A stretch of 11,694 bases of DNA from Caulobacteraceae bacterium (GCA_947479185.1 CANJYY010000052.1:1-11694); one strand, 5' to 3'. Counted from the first letter of the stretch, positions 1 through 5,872 are shown. Made by a program: numbers and translations. Notes: generated from the letters alone by a model not told the origin.

Positions 1-173
1 ACCCGCGCCGCCAGGGTCAGCAGGTCGGTCAACTCGGCGTCGGTCGGCCCGGGCGCGTGCAGCGACAGGGCCGAGGCCGACCGGCGGCGCGCGAGGAAGG
101 CCAGCACCGCTGGCGCGTCGGTCACGGGCAGGGCGTCGCCGAACGCCGGCGCGGCGGGAAGATCATGGCTCAT
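1..173 (-). CDS. Nitroreductase family protein, N-terminal part (cut by window edge)
   Basis: This gene starts at an ATG whose first base is 173 and runs off the left edge, so only about 57 residues are visible. The peptide begins MSHDLPAAPAFGD and contains LARRRSASALSLHAPGPTDA, then a helix ending LLTLAARV. An RRRS block, a short linker, a P/G-P and an A-x-RV stretch form the usual N-terminus of YdjA-like FMN nitroreductases, where the arginines contact FMN phosphate and 'RVPDHG' would come next. Members reduce nitro or quinone compounds with NAD(P)H in the cytoplasm; the substrate here cannot be told. The start lies 6 nt after the stop of the upstream gene on the same strand, with only a weak ribosome site, so translational coupling is likely. 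The family call rests on the N-terminus alone. Confidence 0.72.
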   Translation of the reverse strand, partial: MSHDLPAAPAFGDALPVTDAPAVLAFLARRRSASALSLHAPGPTDAELTDLLTLAAR

Positions 174-179
174 GGCGAC

Positions 180-764
180 CTAGACGGTGGTGGGTTCGTC
201 TTCGCGCGCGAACATCGGACGAAGCAGGATGCGGGTGTCCGGCTTCAGCAGCCGGTAGGTCGAGTCGAACTCCGGCGCGGCCTCGCCATCAAGGGTGACG
301 TGGCCCTTCAGATCGCCGGTGGCGTCGTCCCGGCCGTACGCCTCGCAGGACTTCTTGCCCTCGAGATGGGCCATCGACTGGGCGAGGATGGCCAGGATCG
401 GCGCCGCCTGTTCCATCGGGGCCGGCTCGTCGTCCATCAGCACGACAATCTCCAGATCATCGAACCGGAACACCGAACACAGGGCGGCGCCCTCGATCTT
501 CATCGTCTCGCGGACGACCATTTCAAGGTTCGGCTCGGCCGACATGCGGTAGCGGCTGACCTGGCGGATCTGCTCGCCGGGCAACAGGTCGAGGAAGGCG
601 ATGTCCTCGCAGCTCTGGTCTCCGGCCTGCCAGGCCGAACACCAGACCTGGTCGGACTTGAGCATCGTCAGCAACCCCTCCCGGCTGACCGGCTTTTCAG
701 CGGCCGAGGCGGGCAGGGCGGGCGCTAGGGCCAGGGCGATGGCGAGCAGGATCCAGGGGCGCAT
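180..764 (-). CDS. Secreted four-cysteine protein of unknown function
   Basis: The frame encodes 194 residues. The N-terminus is a clear Sec signal peptide: MRPW, a hydrophobic stretch of about 14 residues rich in L/A/I, then LPASA-A, with cleavage expected after residue 21 or 22. The mature part of about 172 residues is acidic and has exactly four cysteines (C42, C52, C96, C140), which could form two disulfides in the periplasm. I see no catalytic motif, membrane segment or known domain. No strong ribosome site precedes the ATG. A CACTAG element sits about 10 nt upstream on the minus strand, which would suit a leaderless or very short-leader mRNA, as is common in Caulobacter; this is weak evidence. 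The gene probably forms a two-gene unit with the nitroreductase that follows it. The coding call is firm (signal peptide, codon bias); the function is unknown. Confidence 0.8.
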   Translation of the reverse strand: MRPWILLAIALALAPALPASAAEKPVSREGLLTMLKSDQVWCSAWQAGDQSCEDIAFLDLLPGEQIRQVSRYRMSAEPNLEMVVRETMKIEGAALCSVFRFDDLEIVVLMDDEPAPMEQAAPILAILAQSMAHLEGKKSCEAYGRDDATGDLKGHVTLDGEAAPEFDSTYRLLKPDTRILLRPMFAREDEPTTV

Positions 765-927
765 GGGTGCGAGGCTAGTGCCTTTCCGGCGAGAAGGGAA
801 ACCGGTGGGGCTGCCGGTCCTTGGCGAACAAGGGTTTGCCTCCCATATGGGGCGAAAGGGCGTCCACGCGGCAAAATGCCAACCGCTGTGCTATAGTGTC
901 TGCCGCGCGGATCATGGGAGGGCCGGT
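765..927. promoter_or_regulatory. Divergent intergenic region with extended -10 promoter for cysE
   Basis: This 163-bp gap separates the minus-strand secreted-protein gene from plus-strand cysE, so it must hold promoters in both directions. On the plus strand TGCTATAGT (889-897) is a good extended -10; its GCTATAGT core also resembles the caulobacterial -10 consensus GCTANAWC. No convincing -35 lies at the proper distance. The cysE ribosome site GGGAGGG (916-922) is 5 nt from the ATG at 928. A 10-bp palindrome CCCATATGGG (842-851) lies midway and could be an operator, though a match this short may be chance. Confidence 0.45.
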
Positions 928-1758
928 ATGGCCAGACAGTTTGAACTCGTCGAGGCTTCGGTGGCGCCACCCGTCTGGGCCGCCCTGCGCAACGAAGCCG
1001 AGCGCGCCGCGCGCGACGAGCCGACTCTCGGCAGCCTGCTGAACGCGGTGATCCTGTCGCACGGCTCGATGGCCGAGGCGCTGTCCTACCAGTTCGCGCG
1101 CAAGATCGGCGACCAGGAACTGCGCGCCATGAGCGCCCGCGAGATCGCCGACGAGGCCTATGAGGCTGACCCGTCGCTGATCGCCGCCGCCGAGGCCGAC
1201 CTCAAGGCCGTGTTCGAACGCGACCCTGCCTGCAAGGGTTATGTCCAGCCGTTCCTGTTCTTCAAGGGGTTCCAGGCCCTGCAGACCCACCGCGTGGCCC
1301 ACTGGCTGTGGACCCACAGCCGCGACACCCTGGCCTTCTATCTGCAGAGCCGGATGAGCGAGGTCTTCCAGGTCGACATTCACCCGGCGGCCAAGATCGG
1401 CAAGGGCATCTTCTTCGACCATGGCACCGGCATCGTCATCGGCGAGACCGCCACCGTGGGCGACGATGTCTCGATGCTCCATGGCGTGACCCTCGGCGGC
1501 ACGGGCGCCGAGCGCGGCGACCGCCACCCCAAGATCGGCAAGGGCGTCCTTCTGGGGGCCGGGGCCAAGGTGCTGGGCAACATCACCATCGGCGACTACG
1601 CCAAGGTGGCGTCGGGCTCGGTGGTTCTGAAAAACGTGCCGCCGCACTGCACGGCCGCCGGCGTGCCCGCCCGGCTGGTCAACTGCCCGACCTGTGACGA
1701 GCCCGCCCGGACCATGGACCACACCCTGGCGGAAGAGATCTACGACTACAGCATCTGA
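928..1758 (+). CDS. cysE: Serine O-acetyltransferase
   Basis: The 276-residue enzyme transfers acetyl from acetyl-CoA to L-serine, giving O-acetylserine, the committed precursor of cysteine. Residues 1-140 form the helical N-terminal SAT domain. Residues 148-250 form a left-handed beta helix built of hexapeptide repeats. Active-site residues of the family are visible: D150 in VDIHPAA, D164-H165 in FFDHGTGIVIGE, H185 in LHGVTLGGT and R199-H200 in GDRHPKI. The tail ends YDYSI; a C-terminal isoleucine is the feature that inserts into the active site of cysteine synthase (CysK) to form the cysteine synthase complex, so the tail looks functional. Length is normal. I chose the ATG at 928 because of the GGGAGGG ribosome site and the fit to family length; the frame is open further upstream but that part is not SAT-like. 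No cysK is in the window. Confidence 0.95.
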   Translation: MARQFELVEASVAPPVWAALRNEAERAARDEPTLGSLLNAVILSHGSMAEALSYQFARKIGDQELRAMSAREIADEAYEADPSLIAAAEADLKAVFERDPACKGYVQPFLFFKGFQALQTHRVAHWLWTHSRDTLAFYLQSRMSEVFQVDIHPAAKIGKGIFFDHGTGIVIGETATVGDDVSMLHGVTLGGTGAERGDRHPKIGKGVLLGAGAKVLGNITIGDYAKVASGSVVLKNVPPHCTAAGVPARLVNCPTCDEPARTMDHTLAEEIYDYSI

Positions 1759-1871
1759 CGTTCGGTCCGCCGCGCCCGGAAAAAACCGGGGACGGCGTGC
1801 AAATCGCGTTTCACCTTTCGTCGCGCCCGCTCTAGGTTCCGCGGCCAATCCCCAATGCCCGGAGAGACGCC

Positions 1872-2075
1872 GTGGACGACAAGCACATCAAACAGGTCGA
1901 AGCCCACCTGAAGCGCACCTTCGGCAACCCGCACTTCGCGGTGATCGCCCGCAAGCAGAAGGATTCCGCCGAGGTCGAGCTCAAGGGCGAGTTCATCGGC
2001 GTGATCTATGAAGACGAGGACGAGCCCGGCTCGTTCATGTTCGAGATGGCCATCCTCGCCGAAGACCTCGAATAG
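1872..2075 (+). CDS. DUF3126 family protein
   Basis: This is a 67-residue acidic cytoplasmic protein starting at GTG, with ribosome site GGAGAG (1861-1866) 5 nt upstream. The sequence (MDDKHIKQVEAHLKRTFGNP, then a strand-rich part including VELKGEFIGVIYEDEDE and ending MAILAEDLE) matches what I know of DUF3126, a small alphaproteobacterial family often found next to cysE. It looks like a complete alpha-beta domain with no signal or membrane segment. It lies 113 bp after cysE with no clear terminator between, so co-transcription is plausible. A weak -10-like GCTCTAGGT (1829-1837) could give it a separate promoter. Its stop TAG shares a base with the GTG of the next gene (TAGTG), implying translational coupling. 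Its biochemical function is not known. Confidence 0.85.
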   Translation: MDDKHIKQVEAHLKRTFGNPHFAVIARKQKDSAEVELKGEFIGVIYEDEDEPGSFMFEMAILAEDLE

Positions 2076-2653
2076 TGGCCGCCCCGGCCGGGGCCGATGC
2101 GGAGGCCGGCCGCAAACGCGCCCATCCCACCTGGCTCTACGCCCGCCTGCTCGGCGGCGCCTGGACAGGCATGCCCGAGCCCTTGCGCCGCATGCACGCG
2201 CTCGACGCGTCGCTGTCAGCGACGGGCCGGGCGAAGGTCGAACGTGGCGACGGCCTGCTCGCCCGGCTGGTCGGCCGGCTGGCGGGATTCCCGCCGGCGG
2301 CAGATGATATCGCGGTGCGGGTCGACTTTTCGCGGCGCGGGGATGTCGAGGTCTGGCGCCGTGACTTCGGCGGCCATCTGTTCCAGAGCACCCAGGAGAC
2401 CGGCCGTGAACGCCGCCTGCTGGAGCGCTTCGGGCCCGCGGCCTTTGCGATGGTGCTCATCTGGGACGGCAAGCGTCTGAACCTGCGGCTGCGGGGATGG
2501 CGGCTGTTCGGCCTGGCGATGCCGCAGTGGACCGCGCCGGTCACCACGGCCTGGGAGGCGGTCCAGGACGGGCGCTTCAGCTTCTTCGTCGAGATCAGCC
2601 ACCCGTTCACCGGTCTGATCGTGCGCTACCAGGGATGGCTGGAGCCGGTTTGA
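2075..2653 (+). CDS. DUF4166 domain-containing protein
   Basis: The protein has 192 residues and starts at a GTG that overlaps the stop codon of the DUF3126 gene by one base. Features recalled from DUF4166 are present: an N-terminal LYARLLG motif followed by a tryptophan and a conserved MHAL, a central VRVDFSRRGDVEVWRRDFGG strand pair, ERFGP, and the C-terminal FTGLIVRYQGWLEP. In other bacteria this domain occurs alone or fused to SDR or saccharopine-dehydrogenase-like oxidoreductases. Its biochemical role is not known. No signal peptide or membrane helix is visible, although the protein is rich in W and R. The overlap points to tight co-expression with DUF3126. I see no recognisable ribosome site of its own. 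Other starts would remove the LYARLLG motif, so the GTG is preferred. Confidence 0.8.
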   Translation: MAAPAGADAEAGRKRAHPTWLYARLLGGAWTGMPEPLRRMHALDASLSATGRAKVERGDGLLARLVGRLAGFPPAADDIAVRVDFSRRGDVEVWRRDFGGHLFQSTQETGRERRLLERFGPAAFAMVLIWDGKRLNLRLRGWRLFGLAMPQWTAPVTTAWEAVQDGRFSFFVEISHPFTGLIVRYQGWLEPV

Positions 2654-2679
2654 CATCCGTCAACGCGAGCGGCCCGGCT

Positions 2680-2705
2680 GGAACCTAATATGGGGATCGG
2701 CCGTT
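2680..2705 (+). promoter_or_regulatory. EcfG (sigma-T) general stress response promoter
   Basis: GGAAC (2680-2684), extended to GGAACC, is followed after exactly 17 nt by CGTT (2702-2705). This is the established -35/-10 pair of alphaproteobacterial EcfG/SigT sigma factors (GGAAC-N16/17-CGTT). Transcription would start near 2712, leaving a leader of about 20 nt with ribosome site GAAGGGA (2723-2729) before the ATG at 2735. The position relative to the small gene downstream is right for a functional promoter. Confidence 0.75.
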
Positions 2706-2734
2706 CTCAGGCCCTCTCTCCAGAAGGGACTCCC

Positions 2735-3061
2735 ATGCCCAAGTCGATCATCAAGACCGCCGTCCGCGAGGGCGATGACTTCCTCGACGACGCGCTTCAC
2801 GCCCTGAAGAAGGCCGCCCGCCACGTCGGAGCCGACAGCCAAGACGCCATGGACAAGGCCGTCGCAGACCTGACCAAAGCTACCGAAAAGCTGGTGGAAG
2901 AGGCGAAGACCAAGGCCGTTCCGGCGGTCAAGGGCGCAGCGAAGGATGTCGCCCAGGCCGCCAAGGACCATCCGGTGGCCGCGACGGCGCTGGTGGCCGC
3001 GGCCGTGGCGCTGGTCGGGCTGGCGATCAGCCGGCGCGGCGGCGGCGATACCGAAGCCTGA
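2735..3061 (+). CDS. YqjD/DUF883-like membrane-anchored small protein
   Basis: This 108-residue protein has the layout of the ElaB/YqjD (DUF883) group. An alanine- and lysine-rich amphipathic helical region (about residues 8-78, coiled-coil-like, with repeated K/E/A) is followed by one C-terminal hydrophobic helix (residues 81-99, VAATALVAAAVALVGLAI) and a short SRRGGG tail. In E. coli such proteins are inner-membrane, tail-anchored, stationary-phase proteins, and YqjD has been linked to ribosomes. The homology here is by architecture rather than clear sequence identity. The start at 2735 has ribosome site GAAGGGA at 5 nt; the frame is open to an ATG at 2690, but that would lie within the predicted promoter. 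The EcfG promoter upstream predicts induction in general stress, which fits the family. Confidence 0.78.
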   Translation: MPKSIIKTAVREGDDFLDDALHALKKAARHVGADSQDAMDKAVADLTKATEKLVEEAKTKAVPAVKGAAKDVAQAAKDHPVAATALVAAAVALVGLAISRRGGGDTEA

Positions 3062-3068
3062 CGTCATC

Positions 3069-3096
3069 GGGCGGAGCCGCTCCTGCGGCCCCGCCC
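3069..3096. terminator. GC-rich hairpin between convergent genes
   Basis: The arms 3069-3080 (GGGCGGAGCCGC) and 3085-3096 (GCGGCCCCGCCC) pair over 12 positions with one mismatch, closed by the loop TCCT. The hairpin starts 8 nt after the stop of the YqjD-like gene and ends 11 nt before the stop of phoH on the other strand. There is no T-run on either side, so it may slow polymerase or protect 3' ends rather than act as a strong intrinsic terminator. Confidence 0.55.
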
Positions 3097-3107
3097 TCCG
3101 ACATCGT

Positions 3108-3875
3108 CTAGAGAACGTGCAGCATCTCCGCGACCAGCGGATGGCGCACGATGTCCTGCTCGGCCAGTCGCACGACGGCGATGTTCGGCACCGCCTCGAA
3201 GCGGTCGGCGACATCGCCCAGCCCGGACAGACCGTTCAGCAGGTCCGACTGGTTCGGGTCGCCGGTCACCACCATGGTCGAATGCCAGCCCAGCCGGGTC
3301 AGCAGCATCTTCAGCTGGCCGTAGGTGCAGTTCTGCGCCTCGTCGATGACCACGAAGGCGTTGTTCAGCGTGCGGCCACGCATGTAGCCGACCGGCGCGA
3401 TCTCGATGGCGCCCTCGCTGATCAGGGCCCGCACCCGCTTCATCGACAGCCGGTCCGACAGCGCGTCGTAGAGCGGCCGCAGATAGGGCGCCAGCTTGTC
3501 CTCCATGTCGCCGGGCAGGTAGCCGAGCGATTCCCCGGCCTCCACGGCTGGACGCGACAGCACGATGCGGGCGACCTTGCCGGCTTCCAGCGCTTCCACG
3601 GCCTTGGCGATGGCCAGATAGGTCTTGCCGGTGCCCGCCGGGCCCAGCGCCATGACCAGGTTCTTGGCGTCGATCGCTTTGATCAGCTCCGCCTGGCCCT
3701 CTGACTTGGGTTTTATCGTCTTCAGATACCCCTGCTCACGATCCTCCTCACGTCCGAGCGGCGACCAGCCATTGCCCACCGGCAGGCGACGGACCTTGCC
3801 GCCGTCGTCGTTGTGGAACTGCGTCTGGTCGAATGCGCCTTCGCGCACGGTCCGCTTCAGGGCACGCTTCGTCAT
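3108..3875 (-). CDS. PhoH family ATPase
   Basis: The 255-residue protein is a PhoH-type P-loop NTPase with a helicase-1-like fold. Walker A is GPAGTGKT (78-85), Walker B is VVIDEAQN (175-182), and GDPNQSD (205-211) is the motif-III-like element typical of PhoH proteins. The motif RPAVEAGESLGYLPGD (108-123) is also a PhoH hallmark. The first 55 residues are charged, ending at the GYLKTIKPKSEGQ lead-in to the ATPase core. There is no KH, PIN or signal sequence, so this is the short form. Proteins of this family are thought to act on RNA; PhoH2 fusions are RNA helicase/RNases. ybeY, the usual partner of the long-form phoH, is not adjacent. The start ATG has a GGAGG ribosome site (3883-3887) at 7 nt. 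A strong intrinsic terminator on the same strand lies just upstream, suggesting control by attenuation. Confidence 0.92.
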   Translation of the reverse strand: MTKRALKRTVREGAFDQTQFHNDDGGKVRRLPVGNGWSPLGREEDREQGYLKTIKPKSEGQAELIKAIDAKNLVMALGPAGTGKTYLAIAKAVEALEAGKVARIVLSRPAVEAGESLGYLPGDMEDKLAPYLRPLYDALSDRLSMKRVRALISEGAIEIAPVGYMRGRTLNNAFVVIDEAQNCTYGQLKMLLTRLGWHSTMVVTGDPNQSDLLNGLSGLGDVADRFEAVPNIAVVRLAEQDIVRHPLVAEMLHVL

Positions 3876-3895
3876 TGGGTGGCCTCCAGTGGGGC

Positions 3896-3930
3896 AAGAA
3901 AAAAGGGCGACGCCGGAACGGCTCGCCCTT
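3896..3930 (-). terminator. Strong intrinsic terminator just upstream of phoH
   Basis: Read on the minus strand, AAGGGCGA (3930-3923) pairs perfectly with TCGCCCTT (3910-3903). Inside it GCCG pairs with CGGC around a three-base loop, with a single bulged base. The stem is followed at once by TTTTTTCTT. This is the best-formed one-directional intrinsic terminator in the window. It ends about 8 nt before the phoH ribosome site. The plus-strand reading has no T-run, so its direction is minus. Confidence 0.8.
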
Positions 3931-4183
3931 GGATCGACAAGACAGATGAAGGAGCGCGTGCGGGGCCCGGCGGCTCACTGCAGCTTCGCGAGACTGGCGG
4001 CGCCCAATGACGCCGAAGCACGATACGCGACACCCTGTTCTCCGTCGTCAGGAGCCCGGGGACATATGTCCGCGGTGGGAAACGAAGAGGCTGGCGCCCC
4101 CTCGAATCGCCTGACTAGGATGATGCTAACTTGGTTTCTCAGCCGTTAATCAAGCGGCCATTTCTAATATACGGGGCGTACGG
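3931..4183. other. Non-coding region: phoH leader or small RNA (minus) and promoter of the gamma-CA gene (plus)
   Basis: No convincing gene lies between phoH and the gamma-carbonic-anhydrase gene. Open frames here are short continuations of antisense frames. The minus strand must carry the promoter whose transcript ends at the terminator at 3896-3930. Structured pieces include GCTTC/GAAGC and GGCG/CGCC pairings (3983-4018) and a perfect 12-bp palindrome GGACATATGTCC (4060-4071). The segment 4110-4170 is markedly AT-richer than the rest. On the plus strand it contains CTAATAT (4164-4170), a possible -10 about 14 nt before the ATG at 4184. I could not match the region to 6S, tmRNA, SRP, RNase P or a known riboswitch by eye. 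Confidence 0.5.
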
Positions 4184-4711
4184 ATGACTGTTTATGCTTT
4201 GGGCGCCGTGGCGCCGCGGCTGCCTTCGGAAGGTGAATACTGGATAGCGCCGACGGCCTCCGTGATGGGCGATGTGATTCTGCAGAAGAACGCCAGCATC
4301 TGGTGGGGCGCGGTCGCCAGAGGTGACACCGACACCCTGACCATCGGCGAGAACAGCAACGTCCAGGACGGATCTGTGCTTCACGCTGACAAGGGGATGC
4401 CTCTGGTTATCGGGGCCAATGTCACTGTCGGCCACCTCGTGATGCTTCACGGCTGCACCATCGGTGACAACAGCCTGATCGGCATCGGCGCGATCGTGCT
4501 CAACGGCGCGAGGATTGGCCGCAACTGCCTGATCGGCGCCGGCGCGCTGATCCCCGAGGGCAAGGAAATCCCCGACAACAGCCTGGTCATGGGATCGCCG
4601 GGCAAGGTGGTCCGCGAGATCGGCGAGCAGCAGGCGGCGGTGCTGCAGGCCTCGGCGCTGCACTATGTCGAGAACTGGAAGCGCTTCCGGCGGGATCTGG
4701 TCGCGCTTTGA
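4184..4711 (+). CDS. Gamma-carbonic-anhydrase family protein
   Basis: The 175-residue protein is a left-handed beta-helix trimer protein of the gamma-CA/PaaY/YrdA group. Hexapeptide repeats run from about residue 22 to 140. The three zinc-binding histidines are present: H67 (SVLHAD), H84 (TVGH) and H89 (VMLHG). So are the conserved R46, D48, Q61 and D62. A C-terminal helix (145-170) packs on the helix face. The acidic loop of archaeal Cam is absent, as in most bacterial members. Carbonic anhydrase activity has been shown for only some members, while others act as CoA-thioesterases (PaaY), so the reaction is uncertain. The neighbouring crotonase could hint at acyl-CoA chemistry, but repeat DNA separates the two. 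The ATG has GGGG (4173-4176) about 7 nt upstream. Length is typical. Confidence 0.9.
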   Translation: MTVYALGAVAPRLPSEGEYWIAPTASVMGDVILQKNASIWWGAVARGDTDTLTIGENSNVQDGSVLHADKGMPLVIGANVTVGHLVMLHGCTIGDNSLIGIGAIVLNGARIGRNCLIGAGALIPEGKEIPDNSLVMGSPGKVVREIGEQQAAVLQASALHYVENWKRFRRDLVAL

Positions 4712-4736
4712 GAGATTGCGTGGTGCGTGGTTCGAG

Positions 4737-4755
4737 CCCCGGATCCAGTCCGGGG
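4737..4755. repeat. Short palindromic repeat with CCCCGGA arms
   Basis: CCCCGGA (4737-4743) and TCCGGGG (4749-4755) are perfect 7-bp inverted arms around TCCAG, 25 nt after the gamma-CA stop. The unit resembles the widespread alphaproteobacterial intergenic repeat of the form CCCCGGA-TCAAG-TCCGGGG, recalled from general knowledge. It may also act as a weak terminator for the gamma-CA transcript, though no T-run follows. Confidence 0.5.
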
Positions 4756-4795
4756 TCGCCCGAGGCTTGCTCCTCACCATGACGGGCATTTGTGT

Positions 4796-4843
4796 TCGTC
4801 ATCCTGAGGAGCGATCCCTCAGGATCGCGTCTCGAAGGACGCA
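4796..4843. repeat. Dispersed palindromic repeat, GTCATCCTGAGGAG type
   Basis: The stretch begins CGTCATCCTGAGGAG and ends TCTCGAAGGAC, the two borders of a repeat known to be very common between genes in Bradyrhizobium, Caulobacter and relatives. Inside it ATCCTGAGG (4801-4809) and CCTCAGGAT (4817-4825) are perfect 9-bp inverted arms around a 7-nt loop. It lies 25-45 nt after the other palindrome and about 60 nt before the enoyl-CoA hydratase start. Confidence 0.55.
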
Positions 4844-4900
4844 CGTTGACGGACCATAGGGAAGGGGCGCGACCTTCCGGGAAAACAGGGAGACGCTTCC

Positions 4901-5680
4901 ATGGCCTACGAATTCATCACGGTCGACCGCGAGGGACCGGTCACCATCTTCACGCTCAATCGGCCGGACGTGATGAACGCCCTCCATTCGCCGATGCACT
5001 TCGAGCTGGATGAGGCGTTCAACGCCTTCGCCGCTGATCCGGAACAGTGGGTCGGCATCATCACCGGCGCCGGCGACCGGGCCTTCTCGGCCGGCAACGA
5101 CCTCAAGCACCAGGCTACGGGCGGCGCGATGGGCAGTCCGCCGTCGGGCTTCGCCGGCCTGACCAGCCGCTTCGACCTCGACAAGCCGCTGATCGCGGCG
5201 GTCAACGGCGTGGCCATGGGCGGCGGGTTCGAGATCGCGCTCGCCTGTGACATCGTCATCGCGGCCGAGACGGCGCTGTTCGCCCTGCCGGAGCCGAAGG
5301 TCGGCCTGGCCGCCCTGGCCGGCGGTCTGCACCGTCTGCCGCGGCAGATCGGCCTCAAGCGCGCCATGGGCATGATCCTCACCGCCCGCCGCGTGCCGGC
5401 GGCCGAGGGCCAGGCGCTCGGCTTCGTCAACGCTGTGGTCCCGGCCGCCGACCTGATGGCCGAGGCCCGCAAGTGGGCGCAGATGATCTGCGAATGCAGC
5501 CCGATGTCGATCCGGGCGTCCAAGCAGGCCGTGATGCAGGGCCTCGACCAGACCCTGCCTGAAGCCATCGGCGGCCAGTTCAAGTTCCCCGCCGTCGGCG
5601 CCCTGTTCCGCTCCGAGGACTTCAAGGAAGGCCCGATGGCCTTCGCGCAGAAGCGCGCGCCGCAGTGGAAGGGGAAATAG
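4901..5680 (+). CDS. Enoyl-CoA hydratase/isomerase family protein (crotonase, CaiD-like)
   Basis: This is a 259-residue crotonase-fold enzyme that hydrates or isomerises an acyl-CoA double bond in the cytoplasm. The oxyanion-hole loops are AFSAGNDLKH (61-70) and NGVAMGGGFEIALACDIVIA (102-121). Both catalytic acids of true hydratases are present: E111 in GGGFE and E131 in LPEPKVGL. The run GFAGLTSRFDLDKPLIAAVN (83-102) closely resembles carnitinyl-CoA dehydratase CaiD, so a CaiD-like or short-chain substrate is possible, but no carnitine genes are nearby. Length is normal. The start ATG is preceded by GGGAG (4888-4892) at 8 nt. It is separated from the gamma-CA gene by about 190 bp of repeat DNA and ends before a bidirectional terminator, so it is probably transcribed alone. 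Confidence 0.9.
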   Translation: MAYEFITVDREGPVTIFTLNRPDVMNALHSPMHFELDEAFNAFAADPEQWVGIITGAGDRAFSAGNDLKHQATGGAMGSPPSGFAGLTSRFDLDKPLIAAVNGVAMGGGFEIALACDIVIAAETALFALPEPKVGLAALAGGLHRLPRQIGLKRAMGMILTARRVPAAEGQALGFVNAVVPAADLMAEARKWAQMICECSPMSIRASKQAVMQGLDQTLPEAIGGQFKFPAVGALFRSEDFKEGPMAFAQKRAPQWKGK

Positions 5681-5683
5681 CTT

Positions 5684-5734
5684 CCTTCTCCCGGAGGGAG
5701 AAGGTGGCCTGCGGAGCAGGTCGGATGAGGGATT
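5684..5734. repeat. Two-hairpin intergenic repeat module (copy A)
   Basis: Perfect 9-bp arms CCTTCTCCC (5684-5692) and GGGAGAAGG (5696-5704) close on GGA. They are followed by GGCCTGC (5706-5712) and GCAGGTC (5716-5722), which pair with one G-U, and then a G-rich tail GGATGAGGGATT. The module starts 4 nt after the hydratase stop. The hairpin-hairpin-G-rich order matches the repeats at 8588-8728. Confidence 0.65.
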
Positions 5735-5768
5735 AGGAACGGTTCAGGCATGCACGCCGGCGCCGTAA

Positions 5769-5823
5769 CCCCTCACCCTCCCGTCGCTGTGCGCCGGGTC
5801 CCTCCCTCTCCCGCTGGGGAGGG
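5769..5823. repeat. Two-hairpin intergenic repeat module (copy B, inverted, decayed)
   Basis: Read on the minus strand this segment has the order of copy A. A hairpin is made of CTCCC and GGGAG arms (5808-5821) with flanking C/T-rich sequence, then comes a poorly paired middle, then a G-rich tail (GGGTGAGGGG on the minus strand). It faces copy A across about 35 nt, so the two make an inverted pair between the hydratase and the terminator. Confidence 0.45.
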
Positions 5824-5833
5824 TCGACAAAGA

Positions 5834-5867
5834 AAAAGGGCGGCTCCGTTTCCGGGGCCGCCCTTTT
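5834..5867. terminator. Bidirectional intrinsic terminator
   Basis: AAAAGGGCGGC (5834-5844) pairs with GCCGCCCTTTT (5857-5867), continued by inner pairs around a GTTTCC loop. T-rich tracts follow in both directions: TTTTGTT on plus, TTTTTCTTT on minus. It sits between the convergent hydratase and helicase genes, 5 nt from the helicase stop, and should end both transcripts. Confidence 0.88.
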
Positions 5868-5872
5868 GTTAC

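Noticed and set aside
601..927. Extending cysE upstream to 601
   Set aside because: The frame is open only because it is antisense to the secreted-protein gene. The ATG at 928 has a strong ribosome site and gives normal SAT length.
2650..2691. A sigma-70 promoter made of TTGACA (2650-2655) and TAATAT (2686-2691)
   Set aside because: The spacer is 30 nt, far too long. TTGACA overlaps the end of the DUF4166 gene, and TAATAT falls inside the better-supported EcfG promoter.
2690..2734. Starting the YqjD-like gene at the ATG at 2690
   Set aside because: It lies between the -35 and -10 of the EcfG promoter and lacks a ribosome site. The ATG at 2735 has GAAGGGA at 5 nt.
3931..4183. 6S RNA, tmRNA, SRP RNA or a TPP riboswitch in the phoH upstream region
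   Set aside because: A CTGAGA-like string and several hairpins caught my eye, but the conserved core sequences of these RNAs are missing as far as I can judge by reading.
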